From Cryptomeria japonica (lineage: Eukaryota; Streptophyta; Pinopsida; Cupressales; Cupressaceae), in the NCBI RefSeq assembly GCF_030272615.1, contig NC_081405.1:24597272-24661271 (forward strand): a stretch of DNA of 64,000 nt, in the 5' to 3' direction. A program made the translations under genes and the position numbers. The notes under the pieces were generated by a model. That model was not told where the DNA came from and ran no database searches. It saw only the letters and a program-made list of their open reading frames with translations. Positions 22,159 to 34,117 of this stretch are shown piece after piece (within the stretch, counting starts at the first letter, position 1; every line of letters starts with the position of its first letter).

Positions 22159-22655
22159 ATGTCAAGACCCTGTCAGGACAAATCAAAGCCTTCTTCGAGT
22201 CAGTTGGAATCTTCACCGGGTAAAACATCAGCAAAGAAGATGAAGTACAAGTATGATAAATACTTGAATTTGTACCTAGAGAGTTCAATAAATTCAAACA
22301 TCAAGGAGATCAAAGATACAAAAATTGATCAAGTTAGTATGCATGAATTTATTGATCGAGTTGAGAAAGCTCCTTCCCACTTAACAAACTTGATCAAATC
22401 TGAGTTGCATAAATATGCTTCCTTCCCAGTTGCAGCTCATGATCCAGATTTTGTGCTTGTAGTGGCGGATCACTTTGATCCAAATACAAGATAGATTAAG
22501 GATGCTAATCAAAATGTGGTCATGACTTTGGACAATGTTTTCTTCAACAATGTTTCTAAAGGTTCTCCAGTCGAGGAAGTGGCCGACATTTCTCAAGAAA
22601 GTGCTCAGGAGTACTATGAGAAAAATGAGGTCAAATGCAGGAAAGTAATTAATAC
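22159..22655 (+). pseudogene. Element C: N-terminal part of an unrecognised long ORF
   Basis: Opens at an ATG at 22159 (an in-frame ATG lies 6 nt upstream) and encodes a Ser/Lys-rich head then a charged helical segment; one in-frame TAG at 22492-22494 (expected CAG) and then the same frame stays open to the D insertion point at 22655. I do not recognise the protein. Its context, directly after a palindrome array and next to copia-type elements, and its resemblance in overall plan to the second ORF of element I (globular head, charged low-complexity middle, helical tail) suggest an accessory ORF of a retroelement. The continuation is at 30402. Confidence 0.5.
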
Positions 22656-24186
22656 TGTTGGCAATATTGCATTATAATAGACAATCAAAGATTGTTGACA
22701 TTTCAATAAGGATATTGAGAAGGTTGTTGATGATTATGGACATAATTGATTAAAGATGTTTTACTATCTTGATATTATTATTTTGTCATTGATGTCAAGA
22801 AATTGATTTTCTAATTCAGTATGATGTTGCCATATCTTGAGAAGTATGATATGAAGATTATAAAGAAGTTGATAAAGACACAGGAAATAATATGATGAAT
22901 AAGGGGATAAGTTATTCAATGGGAAACTCTACCGAGTTAGACAATGATGAGATCTTGATGTTTTAGATTGTTTTAACATCATACAAATGTTGTAAAATGT
23001 AAAGGTTAATACTAAACTATGTTATCAAGCAAAGAACCTAGTCAGTAAACCCTAAGGAACCTAGTCGGTAAACCCTAAGGTTATCACTATCGGTTAATGA
23101 AGGCAGAATGTCTACCGAGTGAAGTTTAGTATTTACCGAGTTGTAACTGAGCTATAACAGAATGCATTAAATGTTTACATGTGATATTTAATGAATGATG
23201 CTGATGAGTTGGAACGGATCAATGATTGGTAAGCTATGGAAGTAGTTTGTTAACGAATCTAAGGCAATGGAAAGTTGGCAAGAAGATCTACAGCTCAGAT
23301 TGAACCGCATTACCCTAACACAAGTTCCAAGGTGAATATGCAAGTTCCAAGGCAGGGTAAAACATTTTCAGATCGAAAGATACATTGAACCTGGACAAGA
23401 TTGAAGATCTGATGGCTATGATTGATCATGGGAAATGTGATCAATGAGATTAAGCGGTTAGAAGATTGTTTATAAATAGGAAACTATTGATAAATAATGT
23501 ATGCGGGCAAGTGTATGCACAGGGATGCTACATAGTGATTACCAAGCACATAAGATTGAAGACCTATTAGAATAACAGAGTATTGATGCCCAACAGATAG
23601 ACAAGATTAGTTCTATGTCTAGATTGTATTGAACAAATAGGAATTTGCTTTAGCATTTTAGATGTGAAGTTGTAGATAGATTTTTATTACTGTTATTTTG
23701 TGAAAGTGACAGGAAATCTCTGAACCGAGTGGACTTAACAGTATTATATGTAAATCCTCTAGCAAGGTGACATTCTCATTGAGTGTTTGAAATCCTTTGA
23801 CAATGTCACTTCTAACAAAGTGAAGATCCTAACAGATCTGAGGGAAATCCCTTAACCGGGTCACATCTAGCAATGTGTTTGTAATCTTTAACAGGATTTG
23901 CTTTTAACTGAGCATACTCTAGAAGAGTATATTTCTTAGTGGGTCCGAAATCCCATAGTGGTTTTTCCCTATTTGGGTTTCCACGTTAAATCTGGTGTTA
24001 TGAGGTTTATATTGTTCATATGCTTTTGAGTTTGCATGTTTGACAGTTTTTGGTTATATGACTAATATATGTGTTACCGAGGTTGAATATGATGTTTTTA
24101 TGGATGATTAAGTTTGTATGATTCACCCCCCCCTCTCATCTTGTTGGCTATTGGATATGTACTTATATTAAGTATCAAAACTATCA
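22656..24186 (+). repeat. 5' LTR of element D
   Basis: TATA box TATAAATA at 23471-23478. The R/U5 side carries a run of short related phrases (for example AATCCTCTAGCAAGGTGACA, then TTTGACAATGTCAC, CTAACAAAGTGA) between about 23750 and 23900, resembling a similar run in element I's LTR. Matches 28891-30396. Confidence 0.95.
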
Positions 24187-24188
24187 AT

Positions 24189-24200
24189 TGGTATCAGAGC
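24189..24200 (+). promoter_or_regulatory. Primer-binding site of element D (initiator Met tRNA type)
   Basis: TGGTATCAGAGC, two bases after the LTR end; the standard copia primer site. Confidence 0.93.
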
Positions 24201-24250
24201 TTTGGACTCTGAAAGGAAAGTTTAAAGGCACTTGAGTTAAAGATCCAAAG

Positions 24251-25831
24251 ATGTATAAGAGGGATGCACCTAAGCTGAATAAGTCAAGTTTCTCTACATG
24301 GCAAAAAAGGATGAAGCTACATCTATCAAGAGTTGGAGAATATGCTATATACTATCTGGAGAATGATTTTGTTGCACCGAGCACCTATCCATTGACTATG
24401 GAAGAGATAAAGGTGAAGCAAGAACATATTCAAGCAATGATTGAAATAACATCTGCATTGACCGATTCCGAGTTTAATGATCTAGAAGGATGTACTGATG
24501 CAAAGGCAATGTGGACTAAGCTCATATCTGTATATGGAGGAGATGAACATGTTCAAAGAGAAAAAGTAGATAGTTTAAGAGGACAACTTGAATCCATGAG
24601 GATGAATGAAGGTGAGAACATAACCCAGTACAGCACAAGACTAAAGGAGATTGTAAATCAAATCAAAGGAGTAGGAGGAACTATTGAAGAAAAGGATGTG
24701 ATAAGTAAGTTGTTAAGAACCCTTCTACCTACCTATGCAATCTAAGTCTCTGCAATCAATGAATTGAGGTCTGTACCTAATATGTCAGTTTCCTTGGATG
24801 CTACTATTGGTAAGCTACATGCATTTGAGTAAAGTAATTTTGATAACAGTGGGTCATCGGTAAATAAAGTTGAATCTGCATTTAGTTCTTTTCATCTGAA
24901 TGAATCTAATGATTACAATGAAAGAAAGTATAAGTACTCTGAAGGAGATCACAGTGGAGCAAGTGAAAGATTTTAGAAGAACATGGAGGAGGTACACAAA
25001 CTGTATGAAGAAATCAAAAAGCAAGAAGAGTTTGAAGCACTATTGGCCAAAAGGTTACCGAGAGGCAAAGGTAAGTATAAAGGAAAACTACCTTTGAAAT
25101 GTTTCAATTGTGATAAGATTGGACATATGGCTTCTAACTGTCTTGACAAAGATTTCACTGAAAAGAGAGATTACCGAGATGACAGACAGAAAGATAATCA
25201 TTACAGAGGACACTGAGACTTCAAAAGAAGAGATAGAAAGACATGCTTAATTGCTGATGAGGAATCTGACGATGATAAATCAGATGAGACTGATACAGAG
25301 GAAGTTGTTTATGTGGTTATCAAGGATGGATCAGATGAAGAAAGGTATGAAGAAAAATCCCTAATATCTCACATAAACACTAATGATTCTTGGATTATAG
25401 ATAGTGGATGCTCACATCATATGACAAGAGATAAACACAAGTTTGTTATATTAGAAGATTATGATGGAGGCTATGTTAGATTTGGTAATGATGCACCATG
25501 TCCGGTAAGAGGTAAAGGATCCATAACACTTCTTGATAATGCAAGATGCAATGATGTTTATTGGGTTGAAGGTTTGAAATACAATTTGTTGAGTGTAGCA
25601 CAACTAAACAACATAGGTTACCGAATAGAATTTCAGAAAGGAATTGTCAAAGTTCATGACAAGAATGGAAAGTTAGCTGCTACTGGGACACAAACAAAAG
25701 GTAATACATTTCACCTTGACTCAACTCACAATAAGTGTTTGCATGCAAAGATAGATGATACCTGGTTATGGCATAAAAGGTTTTTTCATGTTAATTTTGA
25801 TAATATGATCAAAGTAAGTAAGAAGCACTGA
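24251..25831 (+). pseudogene. Element D gag, zinc knuckle, protease and pre-integrase
   Basis: First frame of the polyprotein. The gag domain of the UBN2/copia type covers 24251-24745 (features include a FSTWQKRMKLHL segment and LxxxLPxxYA near the end). A canonical knuckle CFNCDKIGHMASNC is encoded at about 25097-25140, and the protease motif WIIDSGCSHHM at about 25390-25420 keeps the catalytic Asp. The pre-integrase H...H part (HKRFFH...) is at about 25770. In-frame stops occur at 24743, about 24830, about 24976, about 25214 and 25829. The frame then shifts before the integrase core. Confidence 0.9.
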
Positions 25832-25868
25832 GTAAGAGGTATCGAGTCTTGAAAAACCTAAGAATACT

Positions 25869-28433
25869 ATGTGCCGAGGACGCCAGATGGGTAAGATGAC
25901 AAGATCAAGCTTTACAAGTAAGTCCTACACTTCTAAGGGAATTTTAGATCTTGTGTACACTGATCTTTGTGGTCCTATGAAAGTTCAAAGTTATTATGGT
26001 GATAAGTATTTCATATTATTTGTGGATGATTATTCAAGGATGATGCCAGTAATGTTTTTAAAAGAAAAATCAGAAGGTTTTCAAATGTTTAAATGGTACA
26101 AGGCTAGAGTTGAAAATGAAACAAGAAGACAACTGAAATGTCTTAGATCAGATAGAGGAGGAGAGTTCACATCTGATGAGTTCAACCTATTTTGCAATGA
26201 TCATGGTATTAAAAGACAAGTCTCTGCATTGAGAACTCCATAGCAAAATGGAATAGATGAAAGAAGAAACAGATCTATTGTGGATTGTGCTAGAACACTG
26301 ATGATTGACAAGAAGGTTCCATAAACATTTTGGAGAGAAGCAATAAGCACAACTATTTACACCTTAAACCAAGTTCAATTGAAGAAAGGTACTTTGAAGA
26401 CACCTTATGAAATATGGTATGGCAAGAAACCCAATGTAAGTTATTTTAAAATCTTTGGAAGTAAATGCTATGTTGATAAAGATTATAGAAATGGCAAGTT
26501 TTATCAGAAAAGTGAAGAAGGAACATTTCTAGGATATTCTTCTAGAAGCAAAGCATTTAAATGTCTGATCAAATCATCTAACAAAATAGTAGAAAGTGCA
26601 AATGTGAAAATTGATGAATTTGCAAAAAGAAATGATGAAGGAAATTCCAAAGAACCAGAAGACTATGATGAATTTGTCTATGTGCAACCAAGAAGTTCTA
26701 CCGAGATAACTGTTGAAGAAAATGAAGAAAATATCCAGTTACCGAGTGATGAAGAAGATCATACAGAGCCTACCGAGCCTGTATTAGCCAAGTATGTCAG
26801 AAGACACCATGCACCAAGTCAGATTATAGGAGATAAGGATGATCCAGTGATGAAAAGGAACAAACTGAGATAGAACACATGTTTGATATCTAAATTTGAA
26901 CTGAGAATAGTGAAAGAGGCATTTAACAGTGAAGATTGGATAAATGCTATGACATAAGAGATTGATCAAATCAAGAAGAATGACACATGGACACTGGTCC
27001 CAAGACCAAAGGACAAAAATGTAATCAGTACAAAGTGGATCTTCAGAAACAAGTTAAATGAAAAAGGTGAGGTCATTCAGAACAAAGCAAGACTAGTTTG
27101 CAAAGGTTATGCCCAAGAAGAAGGAATTGATTATGGTGAGACTTTTGCACCTGTTGCTAGACTTGAAGGAGTAAGAACATTGTTGGCATATGCTTCTTTC
27201 AAGAACTTCAAGGTATATCAAATGGATGTCAAATCTGCATTTCTGAATAGAATATTAGAAGAACAAGTTTTCATTGAACAACCTGAAGGATTTGTTGAAG
27301 ACAATAATAAAGATCAAGTATGCAAATTGAACAAAGCTTTATATGGTCTGAAACAAGCACCAAGAGCATGGTATGAAAGATTGCACTCTTATTTGCTTAA
27401 GATTGGTTTTATAAGGACAAGTGAGAATAGCAACATGTACATGAAGAATGATGAAAATGGAATACTAATCTCAGCCATATTTGTTGATGATATTATATTT
27501 TGTGGAAATGACTCTTTATGCAATAATTTTGGAAATGAAATGAGCAAAGAATTTGAGATGTCATTATTCGGTGAGATAAAGTATTTTATAGGTTTACAGA
27601 TACTGCAAATGAAAAATGAGATTTTCATTACCCAATCCAAGTACATTAAGGAAATCTTGAAGAAATTTGGAATGGAGGATTCAAAACCAGTAAGTACTCC
27701 TATGACTACCAACTGTAAACTATCAAAGAATGATGAATCTGCATCTGTTGATGAGACACTCTACCGATCCATGATTGGAAAGTTGAAATATGTTGTTCAC
27801 AGTAGGCCAGATATAGCACATGCAGTAGGTATTGTTGCAAGATTCTTTGTAGATCCTAAGGAAATACACTTGACAACAATCAAAAGAATTTTCAGATACT
27901 TAAAAGGCACTGAAGAGTATGGCTTAGTATATCAAAAAGGAAATGATTTTGATTTAAAAGTTTATACTGATGCTAATTGGGCAGGCAACATTGATGACAG
28001 GAAAAGTACAAGTGGAGGAGCTTTCTTCTTAGGAGAAAGACTAGTGAGTTGGCTTAGAAAGAAACAATAATGTGTTTCTCAGTCAACAACAGAAGCTGAA
28101 TACGTTGCTGCAGCACTGAATTGTACCAACATTGCATGGATCAAACAACTATTGGAAGGTATAAATGAGAAAGTTATCGAGCCAGTAACTATATTTTGTG
28201 ACAATACTAGTGCCATTAATATTTCAAAGAATCTTGTTATGCACTCTAAGACAAAGCACATATCTATCAAATATCATTATCTTAGAGAAGAAACTCAAAA
28301 GAAGAAAGTGGTTTTGGAATATGTTAACACAAAGGAGCAAATAGCAGATATCTTCACCAAGCCACTACCAAAGGACACTTTTGAATATCTTAGAAGTAAG
28401 TCAGGGGTCCTACCCCTATCTTCTACTCACTGA
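25869..28433 (+). pseudogene. Element D integrase, reverse transcriptase and RNase H
   Basis: Second frame of the polyprotein. The integrase core shows YTDLCGPM and SDRGGEFTS (catalytic Asp residues present), followed by FGSKCYV. The RT region runs from about 26940 with WIFRNKLNEKGEV, ETFAPVARLEGVRTLLA, QMDVKSAFLN, GLKQAPRAWYE, then FVDDIIF (27479-27500) as the catalytic box. RNase H has YTDANWAG (27964 on), STTEAEYVAAA, CDNTSAI and IADIFTKPLP. Stops at 26239, 26322, about 26954 and 28068 all lie where CAG/CAA is expected. The stop at 28431 is the natural end. The best-preserved polymerase in the window. Confidence 0.93.
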
Positions 28434-28876
28434 CCGAGTTCAGTGAAAGCATCAATTCGATGACTCTATTGAATATCTTTTGGGGAGTTGATGCTAGAGT
28501 GATACACTTTAGAATGTTTTTTCTGAAAGTGTATTGGAATTAATACTAGAATAATATAGAGAATGATATAGGGAACAGGAATTGAAGACAAATACTCTGA
28601 CCGAGACTCAGTTGATACACAACAGTAGGAAATAACTTCTTACAGAAAGAAATTATGTTTTAGTTCTATTCTTTTTGGCATTGTTGTCAAAGGGGGAGAA
28701 GACTATTATAGGGGAGAAGATCTACCAAAGGGGTAGAAGACCTGAGAAGACTGAGAGAAGACTATAGATTGAAAATAGAAGAGAAGTCTAATGTATGGGG
28801 GATTGCATTTCAGCATTTCAGAATCACAGCAATCCGAATCTTTTAAAGATCAAATCAATTGGTTTTGCCATCAATG

Positions 28877-28890
28877 CCAAAGGGGGGGAT
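28877..28890 (+). promoter_or_regulatory. Polypurine tract of element D
   Basis: CCAAAGGGGGGGAT immediately before the 3' LTR start TGTTGGCA. Confidence 0.9.
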
Positions 28891-30396
28891 TGTTGGCAAT
28901 ATTGCATTATAACAGACAATGAAAGATTGTTGACATTTCAATAAGGATATTGAGAAGGTTGTTGATGATTATGGACATAACTGATTAAAGATGTTTTATT
29001 ATCTTGATATTATTATTTTGTCATTGATGTCAAGAAATTGATTTTCTAATTTAGTATGATGTTACCATATATTGAGAAGTATGATATGAAGATTATAAAG
29101 AAGTTGGTAAAGACACAGGAAAGAATATGATGAATAAGGGGATAAGTTATTTAATGGGCAACTCTACCGAGTCAGACAATGATGAGATCTTGATGTTTTT
29201 GACTGTTTTAACATCATACATATGTTGTAAATGTAAAGGTTAATACTATACTATGTTATCAAGCAAAGAACCTAGTTGGTAAACGCTAAGGTTATCGCTA
29301 TCGGTTAATGAAGGCAGAATGTCTACTGAGTGAAGTTTAGTATTTGCCAAGTTGTAACCAAGCTATAATAGAATGCATAAAATGTTTACATGTGATATTT
29401 AATGAATGATGCCAATGAGCTGGAACGGATCAATGATTGGTAAGCCGTGGAAGTAGTTTGTTAACGAATCTAAGGCAATGGAAAGTTGGCAAGAAGATCT
29501 ACAGCTCAGATTGAACCACATTACAATAACACAAGTTCCAAGGTGAATATGCAAGTTCCAAGGCGGGGTAAAACATTTTCAGATCGAAAGATACATTGAA
29601 CCTAGACAAGATTGAAGATCTGATGGCTATGATTGATCATGGGAAATGTGATCAATGAGATTAAGCTGTTAGAAGATTGTTTATAAATAGGAAACTATTG
29701 ATAAACAATGTATGTGGGAAAGTGTATGCACAGGGATGCTACATAGTGATTATTGAGCACAGAAGCTTGAAGACCTGTTAGAATAATAGAGTATTGATGC
29801 CCGACAGATAGACAAGATTAGTTCTATGTCTAGATTGTATTGAACAAATAGGAATCTGCTTTAGCATTTTAGATGTGAAGTTGCAGATAGATTTTTATTA
29901 CTGTTATTTTGTGAAAGTGACAGGAAATCTCTTAACTGAGTGGACTTAACAGTCTTATATGTAAATCCTCTAGCAAGGTGACATTCTGATTGAGTGTTTG
30001 AAATCTTTTGACAAGGTCACTTCTAACAAAGTGAAGATCCTAATAGATTTGAGGGAAATCCCTTAACCGGGTCACATCTAGCAATGTGTTTGTAATCTTT
30101 AATAGGATTTGCTTTTAACCGAGCATACTCTAGAAGAGTATATTTCTTAGTGGGTCTAAAATCCTACAGTGGTTTTTCCCTATTTGGGTTTCCACGTTAA
30201 ATCTGGTGTTATGAGGTTTATATTGTTCATATGCTTTTGAGTTTGCATGTTTGACAGTTTTTGGTTATATGACTGATATATGTGTTACCGAGGTTGAATC
30301 TGATGTTTTTATGGATGATTAAGTTTGTATGATTCACCCCCCCTCTCATCTTGTTGGCTATTGGATCTGTACTTATATTAAGTATTAGAACTATCA
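28891..30396 (+). repeat. 3' LTR of element D
   Basis: Near-identical copy of 22656-24186 with the TATA box at about 29692-29699; the 25-bp length difference is due to small deletions, including a missing duplicate of the GAACCTAGTCGGTAAACCCTAAG phrase present twice at about 23036-23080. Confidence 0.95.
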
Positions 30397-30401
30397 AATA
30401 C

Positions 30402-33400
30402 AGTGTACCTCTCTGCAGCTAGGAATTCTACCACCTCATGATGGCCTAAATACTTCCACAGAAGTGACTTGAATGAGGAGTACAATGATATGGTCACCAT
30501 GTTGGCACGGGTGAAGGGTTTAAAAGAATCTCATTATTTCCAAACCTGGATGTGCTATTACATGAATATAATTAGGAAAGGGGCTGCAAGGATTGATTGG
30601 GGTGAACAGATCAGTGATGCACTCTCTGCGTAGTTGAAGGAGGTCAAAGTGACATTGAAATTATATGACTTCTTACCTTTTATATTCAGCTACTTCTATG
30701 AAACAATATCTAGGTTTATCTACCAAAGGTGACAGGAGGTTAGTACCTATCTAGGAATACTATGATCAACTCACGATCAAGAATCAAGGTAGCCATTTTA
30801 GGAGAGTCAATGATGCCTTCTTTGCTGTGTGGAAACACATGTTTGATAAAAGCCTACAGAAGAAAAGATTATCAGAGGCTGCATATAATAAGGTGTCTCA
30901 TTTTGGATGCATTTTTCTTGAGTTTCCAACATTCACTTACATCCAAATCGAATATTTCTTAGGTGAACCCTTCATTTTACCAAGGTATCCTTCTGATAAG
31001 ATCATCCTCATGGAGTTGTGTCGGCAACTAATCTATGTGCATGAAAAGCTATCACAAGCACATAAGACTAGATTGAAGTTTCCAGAATCTATTGGCAGGT
31101 ACTCAGTTTTAACTAACCCCAAGGCCAAGAACATGGAGGAAGAGATGCAATGGAACACTATGAGAAGATTCAAAGCACGAACTAATTTTGATTTTTGTGG
31201 CATGAAGAATAAGCTCAAAAGAAACTACACCCATGTTTTTAGGTTCGAGGATGTGTGGGCGGATCGCCAAGATGAGGAAGACATAAGAAGAATGGATTTC
31301 AGTCATCTTTCCCTAGAGCAGATTGAAAATATGGCTTTGGCAAAAATTCCAATGACCATGGAGGAAAATAATGGCACAATAGACCCGGTCTATGAAGATT
31401 TCCGACTCTCCACTTCCTCCGGTGCAATGGTTGAAAAAGGAGAGTAAGTCTATCACTCAAATACTCTCTCCCAATCTGGAAAATACCAATGCATGGCTAT
31501 TAAAAAAGAATCTTAGAATGAAACAACTTCCTGGTAGTTTTGGAGATGATGATAATAGTGATGGCCCAGTTGGTAAGACAACTACAGCTAAAACAAGAAC
31601 CAAGGGTAAAGCAGATCCACAAGTATCATCCTTGACAACTGTAACACAATCTAAGGGGAAAGGACCCAAAATCAAGTTCACAATTAAAGGGTCCAAGAAA
31701 GGTGAATCGTCTTCAACATCACTTGAGATAATCACAAAGGAATCAGAACAACAGCCTCCTATAGAAACTGAGAAAGAAAATGAGCTGGAAAAAGGTGAAA
31801 TTCCTCATCAAGAGGAAGCACAGGATGAAGAGCCTACACAGTGTGGTGAAATAAATGTCCCTGCCACCTCATAGGTGCCTACACATCCAAAGGTTATTAT
31901 TCATTCCATTGAAACTAACTTGGATCAAGACGATGAGGGATTTGATGGCGAAGAGTTAAATTTGGACATGTCATAGTCAAAAGTTGCTAAAAAAAAATTC
32001 ACATTATCCAATTTTTCTAGTCTGGATGATATTCCTTCAACCACCATTGAATCTTCAATGTTGGAGTTTCTTGAAGCTATGGAGAAAGCGTTTGTGGAAC
32101 AACAGATGATGACTTTACCTTCTATAGTGGTCATAACAGAAATTCCATCTCTGGTAAGCACTGAGGTTATTTCTACTACAATGGTCATAACAAAAATTCC
32201 ACCTTTGGTTAGTATTGAAATTGTTTCCACTGCACATTTCACTCTCCCCTCTGTGGCCATAACTAAAGAAGGGTTAGCATCAGCAGCTATTACTATATCA
32301 GCAGACATATCACTGGATACTTCAGCACTGATACCGATAACAACATCTACAACCGCTGCAAGTTCAAGCTAGTTTGCTCCTGAAATACCAAGTGATGTTC
32401 AACAAGTAGCTACTACTCCTCCCGCCAATCCAGAATTACCACCTTGGATGGAGGCAATAGCACCCAAGAGGAAGAAACATGTAATTTCACATGATGAGTT
32501 TGATTTTGAGCAGTTGGTTCCTCCAAAGCTCAAAGGAACAAAGAAGCCAAAGACTGTCTCTCGGGTGTTAGTAGATCCAGCTACTAAAAGGAAATATGTT
32601 GAGGTCATGGTACTATCATCAAATAAGAGTAAAGATGATATACAACCTGAAGACTATACCATGCAAAATGTAGAGCTGGGAGTAGAGATGCATGAGAGTG
32701 TTAAGTTGGATTCTCAATCAGTTTTTAACTCTTTGTTACAGAGGTTTGATCAAGAGAAGGATGAGAAGAATGAACTAAAATAGAAGTGCGAGCAATTGAC
32801 CATGATCTTCTTAAAGTTACACAATCTTCCCTGGATATTGAGCCCATAGGTTCCTCAATGGACACTAAAGCTCTTAAGAAAATTAAATAGGTGGGAATCA
32901 AAGGTCGAGTGGTGGATGAATGCATTGCATGGTTGAAATCAGAAGGGTCTCATCTTCTAAGTTCAACAATTGGCTTATTGACTGATTTTGAAGTAATCCA
33001 AAGTCACATGCAAAGTATCAAGACCTCATTATCTCAAGAAATTGAAAATATTGAGAAGAGTACAACCCTTTGGAGCAAAATGGAGGACTTTAGAATAGAT
33101 ATCCTCATTGAAAATAAAGTGATTCCTACAAGAGAAAAATATATCCAAATCTTGTCACTATTGTCTCATAAAAAAGAGACAATAAGATTCATGATTGCAA
33201 AGCTGGATCGGGAAAGGAAGGAAGGTGATGATGAGATTGATCTCATTTCTGCCAGAATTGCTGACCTTCCTTGTTATCTATATGATGACAATCAAAATAT
33301 CATTACCAATGATTCCATCACGCAGGAGTTTCTCTCCTTAATGGATCACTGCACTGGACAGGATTTCTCATTAAGTGCATTTGACAAGTTACTGGAGATC

Positions 33401-33589
33401 CAAGTCAGTTTTGAAGTCCTTGCATCCATGCTAAAAGATGGAAAAAAGAAATATGTGAAGGTTGAAGATGCAATTTCCCATGTTCATGTAATCATAGATT
33501 CTACCCCAATGCCGAACCAAGAAGAGATGGAGGACATCCTGACTAAGTTCGAAGAATTCCACAAATCAAATGAGGAGAAAGATGAATAA
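30402..33589 (+). pseudogene. Element C: remainder of the unrecognised long ORF
   Basis: Continues from 22655 after element D. Open stretches are 30827-31447, then 31392-32783 in a second frame, then 32891-33589 back in the first, showing at least two frameshifts plus stops. The protein text reads as a compact part (to about 31370, with Trp, Phe and Tyr at normal frequency), then a Ser/Thr/Lys low-complexity middle (about 31500-32800), then a helical charged tail ending at TAA 33587. No domain recognised. The plan matches the second ORF of element I. No LTR was paired, so the limits of C are unknown. Confidence 0.5.
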
Positions 33590-33896
33590 AGTGTCCCCTT
33601 TTGACATTTTCTTTTTATGTAGTTGCATTGTTAGATGTTGCAAGTTTTCCCGCAGCTATATAATTTCTTTCTACTGTAGTTGTAGTCAAGTGGGATTGCA
33701 TAGTTGAATTAGTCAACTATGCCCACATTTTTCCCCACTCTTCTTATATATAAGGAGGACCCTCATTTGTATATTTTTTATCTTTTATTATGCTAAGACA
33801 AACTCTGTTGAATTTTTGTCTCAACTAAGACTTTGAGCTTTTGTTGTGAAGATTTGATCAAACAAATAAAGTGTTGGTGTAAATAATTATTCATCT
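33590..33896 (+). other. 3' flank of the element C ORF
   Basis: Non-coding, T-rich; contains GAATTAGTCAACTATGCCCAC, a TATATATAAGGA box-like run at about 33743, and AATAAAG near 33866. May be the end of element C. Confidence 0.4.
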
Positions 33897-34117
33897 TGGA
33901 TATTATTATACCTTACTTAAGTTTACTTAGGAAATGCATTTCATAGCAGTTTGGATATGAGACACTTGGGTGTTTGTGTCACATTGAGATAGTGTGTGTA
34001 GGAGAATTTCCACCTTTTATGGTGTTGATCTTGTTGTTACATTCCACCTTCAGTGGGTGATCCACCTCATGTGGAATATTATATTGTTTCTCCTACCTAC
34101 CCACACCTAGTTCCTAC
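33897..34117 (+). repeat. Element E 5' LTR, first part (interrupted by element F)
   Basis: Probable LTR of a copia-type element, starting around TGGATATTATTATACC. It runs to the CCTAC target site, where element F is inserted, and resumes at 41978. The joined LTR would be about 440 bp, with its TATA box and primer site in the second part. The left end is an estimate because the matching 3' LTR is not in the window. Confidence 0.55.
34113..34117. repeat. Target-site duplication of element F, left copy (right copy 41973-41977)
   Basis: CCTAC on both sides, exact. Confidence 0.93.

Larger units (their letters stand above)
22656..30396 (+). mobile_element. Element D: complete-structure Ty1/copia retrotransposon
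   Basis: LTRs of 1531 and 1506 bp start TGTTGGCAATATTGC and end ACTATCA. The perfect 5-bp target duplication AATAC lies at 22651-22655 and 30397-30401. An initiator-Met-type primer site follows the 5' LTR and a G-rich polypurine tract precedes the 3' LTR. The interior contains all copia domains in copia order (gag, protease, integrase, RT, RNase H). One frame change and several stops make this copy inactive. Inserted into the unknown ORF of element C. Confidence 0.96.
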
